Assembly (NCBI RefSeq): GCF_023702225.1
Contig: NZ_JAMQCO010000002.1
Coordinates: 334,326 to 398,325 of the forward strand
Length of the DNA: 64,000 nt
From: Aureimonas altamirensis
GTDB taxonomy: Bacteria > Pseudomonadota > Alphaproteobacteria > Rhizobiales > Rhizobiaceae
Direction of reading: 5' to 3'
The notes under the pieces are model-generated. The model was not told the DNA's origin, made no database searches, and worked only from the letters and a program-made list of their open reading frames with translations. Position numbers and translations under genes: made by a program. Below, piece after piece: positions 62,049-64,000 of the stretch (the stretch's first letter is position 1; each line of letters begins with the position of its first letter).

Positions 62049-62522
62049 ATGTTCAACTTTGCCGCAGGTACGCCTTGCCCCCAGTTTTCGTTGCCGGACG
62101 CGGATGGCGCCATCGTCACGCTCGACACGGTGAAGGGGCGGCCCTTCGTGCTGTATGCCTATCCGAAGGACGACACGCCGGGTTGTACGACCGAGGCGCT
62201 GGATTTCACCGCCCTTCAGCCGCAGTTCGAAGCGGCGGGCGTCACGGTCCTGGGCGTTTCCCCGGACACGGTCCAGAAGCACTGCCGGTTCCGGGACAAG
62301 CGGGGGCTTTCGGTTCGCCTCCTGTCGGACGAAGACCGTAGCCTGATCGAAGCGCTCGGGCTGTGGGTGGAAAAACTCAACTATGGACGCCGCAGCATGG
62401 GCGTGCAGCGCGCCACCTTCCTGTTCGACGCCGACGCCAAACTGGTTCGCGCATGGCCGAAAGTGTCGGTCAACGGCCACGCCGCCGAGGTGCTGGAAGC
62501 CGCGCGAACGCTCGGGCAATAA
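62049..62522 (+). CDS. bcp: Thioredoxin-dependent peroxiredoxin, BCP/PrxQ family
   Basis: The 157-residue cytoplasmic thiol peroxidase reduces H2O2 and organic peroxides. The peroxidatic cysteine is C46 in YPKDDTPGCTTEALDF; a second candidate is in VQKHCRFRDKRGL. LGVSPDTVQKH and GVQRATFLFDADAKLVRAW are family-like. Length and order fit BCP. It is divergent from the AsmA-like gene and convergent with prfB. Confidence 0.92.
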   Translation: MFNFAAGTPCPQFSLPDADGAIVTLDTVKGRPFVLYAYPKDDTPGCTTEALDFTALQPQFEAAGVTVLGVSPDTVQKHCRFRDKRGLSVRLLSDEDRSLIEALGLWVEKLNYGRRSMGVQRATFLFDADAKLVRAWPKVSVNGHAAEVLEAARTLGQ

Positions 62523-62527
62523 GACAA

Positions 62528-62557
62528 GGCGTGCGGTCCGTTGCCGGGCCGCACGCC
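62528..62557. terminator. Hairpin between bcp and prfB
   Basis: A 12-bp stem (GGCGTGCGGTCC, 62528-62539; GGGCCGCACGCC, 62546-62557; one G-T pair) with a 6-base loop lies between the convergent bcp and prfB stops. There is no long T-tract. Confidence 0.6.
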
Positions 62558-62582
62558 TGTCGATCCTCGAGGGCGGTTCGCC

Positions 62583-63711
62583 TTACTCGACGTCTTCCAC
62601 CTTTGTGTCGCCGCCGAAGACGCGATGGGCCAGGGCGGCCTCGATGAACTCGTCGAGATCACCGTCCAGCACCTCCTGGGGGGTCGTATGCTCCACCCCG
62701 GTCCGCAGGTCCTTCACGAGCTGGTAGGGCTGCAGCACGTAGGAGCGGATCTGGTGTCCCCAGCCGATCTCGGTCTTGGAAGCGGCGGCCGCATTGGCCT
62801 TCTCTTCCCGCTTCTTCAACTCGTCTTCATACAACCGGGCGCGCAGCATGTTCCACGCCGTCGCGCGGTTCTTGTGCTGCGACCGTTCGCTCTGGCACTG
62901 CACGACGATACCGGTGGCCAGATGGGTGATGCGAACCGCGGAATCGGTCGTGTTGACGTGCTGGCCGCCCGCGCCCGAGGCGCGATAGGTATCGATGCGG
63001 ACATCGGCTTCCGAGACGTCGATATCGATCGAATCGTCGACCACCGGGTACACCCAGACCGAGGCGAAGGATGTGTGACGCCGTGCCTGGCTGTCGTAGG
63101 GAGAGATACGGACGAGCCGGTGCACGCCCGACTCCACCTTCATGCGGCCATAGGCGTTATGACCCTTCAGAAGGATGGTCGCGCCCTTGATGCCCGCTTC
63201 TTCGCCGGCATTCTCTTCCAGCACCTCGACCTTCATGCCGGCTCTCTCGCCCCAGCGCATGTACATGCGCAGCAGCATCGAGGCCCAATCCTGGCTTTCC
63301 GTCCCGCCGGCGCCGGAATGCACCTCCAGATAGGTGTCGTTGCCATCGGCCTCGCCGGACAGCAGCGTCTCGATCTGCCGCTGGGCGACATCGCGCTGCA
63401 TGCCGCGAATCGCGGTCTCGGCTTCCTCGACGATGGAGGGGTCTTCCTCCTCCTCGCCCATGGCGATCAGCTCGATATTGTCGGCAAGCGCCTGCTCCAG
63501 CTTGCGGATGCCGCCGATGGCGTCATCCAGGCGCTGCCGCTCCTTCATCAGGCGCTGCGCCTCCTGGGGATTGTCCCAGATCGACGCATCTTCCGCCTTG
63601 GCGTTCAGGTTTTCGAGTTCCTTGACCGACTTGTCCCAGTCAAAGATGCCTCCTCAGCAGGCTTATGGCCTGCTTGATTTCGTCGACGATCGTCTCGATC
63701 TCGGCTCTCAC
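62583..63711 (-). CDS. prfB: Peptide chain release factor 2, with programmed +1 frameshift
   Basis: RF2 recognises UAA and UGA and triggers peptide release. The gene starts at GTG 63711 (GAGGG upstream) and reads 22 codons to CTT, followed by an in-frame TGA at 63640-63642. Slipping one base at CTT-T continues as D-W-D-K-S-V-K and gives a 375-residue protein. AGGAGG lies six bases upstream of the slip, as in E. coli prfB. Downstream are EVHSGAGGTESQDWA with the peptidyl-transfer GGQ in ASGAGGQHVNTTDSAVR and the anticodon-like specificity segment in RISPYDSQARRHTSFAS. Scanning single frames would miss the first 23 codons. Confidence 0.95.
63639..63657 (-). promoter_or_regulatory. prfB programmed +1 frameshift signal
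   Basis: On the minus strand AGGAGG is followed after three bases (CAT) by CTT-TGA-C. The internal Shine-Dalgarno and the slippery CUU before a UGA-C stop are the classic RF2 autoregulation signal: low RF2 favours frameshifting and more RF2. Confidence 0.93.
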
Positions 63712-63804
63712 GCCTCAACCCTCGTTATTCGTTGCATGGGTGGGAAAACGCGGCGGACCATAGGCATGCCGCGCGATGCTGTAAACCCGCCTGTCCGGCG
63801 CGCC

Positions 63805-63905
63805 AGAGCATCGGACCGAAAAGTGGAATCCGGTTTTCGGACAATCCGATGCTCCAACAGATATTTAGAGTGACCTTTGTGCGTCCGGATGGACGCACGG
63901 CGCTC
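63805..63905 (-). repeat. Dispersed ~100-bp composite palindromic repeat, copy 2 (inverted)
   Basis: This is the reverse complement of the element at 57569-57669. It contains AGAGCATCGGACCGAAAAGT...CGGATTGTCCGATGCTC-like arms, then a perfect hairpin GTGCGTCC-GGAT-GGACGCAC (63880-63899). It lies between prfB and the upstream gene end at 63908. Both copies place the short hairpin next to the stop codon of the neighbouring gene (tyrS; the PBP1A-like gene), so it may double as a terminator. Confidence 0.85.
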
Positions 63906-63907
63906 TA

Positions 63908-64000
63908 TCAGAACAGACCGCCCTGCCCCGTCACGATGGCCTCTTCGGCCCGCTGCGATACGCCTGGGGCGACCGAGCCGACGGCGCCTTCGCCGATGAC
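63908..64000 (-). CDS. C-terminal end of a PBP1A-like penicillin-binding protein (runs off the window)
   Basis: Only 30 codons are visible, ending VTGQGGLF-stop. PBP1A genes usually precede prfB in Rhizobiales and end in a similar G-G-L-[YF] tail, so a PBP1A (mrcA/ponA) identity is inferred from position and this short tail. The sequence alone cannot prove it. Confidence 0.45.
   Translation of the reverse strand, partial: VIGEGAVGSVAPGVSQRAEEAIVTGQGGLF

Noticed and set aside
1..64000. tRNA, rRNA, insertion sequence or prophage genes
   Set aside because: None was recognised on either strand; absence was judged by eye and should be confirmed with tRNA and mobile-element searches.

Overview
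The window is a GC-rich, densely coded chromosomal segment of an alphaproteobacterium, most likely order Hyphomicrobiales (Rhizobiales). Supporting markers are the clpS-clpA pair, a phasin, a SPOR-tailed D,D-carboxypeptidase, DUF1489 and DUF599 proteins, phosphatidylcholine synthase, HspQ, an IalB-family protein, a Suf operon with a second cysteine desulfurase, and prfB next to what looks like the end of a PBP1A gene. No tRNA, rRNA, CRISPR array, prophage or insertion sequence was recognised. Genus was not determined.

Layout. 0-5 kb: clpA (cut by the window edge) and clpS, a visibly less GC-rich adhesin-like gene split into two frames, and a phasin behind candidate PhaR sites. 5-14.4 kb: housekeeping and conserved-unknown genes (dacA, DUF1489, DUF599, DUF3253, YdcF, a DUF1624-like membrane protein, a LiuR-like MerR regulator, MgtE, a lone CobH, a CaiB-family CoA-transferase). 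14.4-21.8 kb: a diffusible signal factor (DSF) quorum-sensing locus. It holds an RpfF-type synthase, a convergent RpfC-type hybrid kinase, an RpfG-like receiver joined to PAS-GGDEF-EAL instead of HD-GYP, and a membrane GGDEF protein. 21.8-23 kb: a periplasmic tyrosine phosphatase and an FMN reductase.

23.1-33.6 kb: a ten-gene, one-strand carbohydrate operon. From its promoter end it runs DeoR regulator, BtpA/SgcQ-like protein, permease, M42/SgcX-like hydrolase, FGGY kinase, binding protein, ABC ATPase, second permease, DhaK, DhaL. The combination resembles the uncharacterised E. coli sgc locus with its PTS replaced by an ABC importer plus two kinases. 33.8-36.9 kb: EmrAB-like efflux and a small lipoprotein. 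36.9-48.3 kb: Na/Pi transporter, Rrf2 regulator, WecG-type glycosyltransferase, DUF5996, a second FMN reductase, quinone reductase, phosphatidylcholine synthase, a UbiH-like monooxygenase, hspQ, an IalB-family protein, a YejA-like binding protein and TfoX. 48.3-55.4 kb: the Suf iron-sulfur operon. 55.6-64 kb: an alpha/beta hydrolase, tyrS, a DUF2335 protein, a large AsmA/YhdP-like protein, bcp, prfB with a programmed +1 frameshift, and the end of a PBP1A-like gene. Two inverted ~100-bp repeats lie at 57.6 and 63.8 kb.

The two systems most worth following are the DSF locus, wired to a combined GGDEF-EAL output, and the sgc-like ABC operon of unknown substrate.
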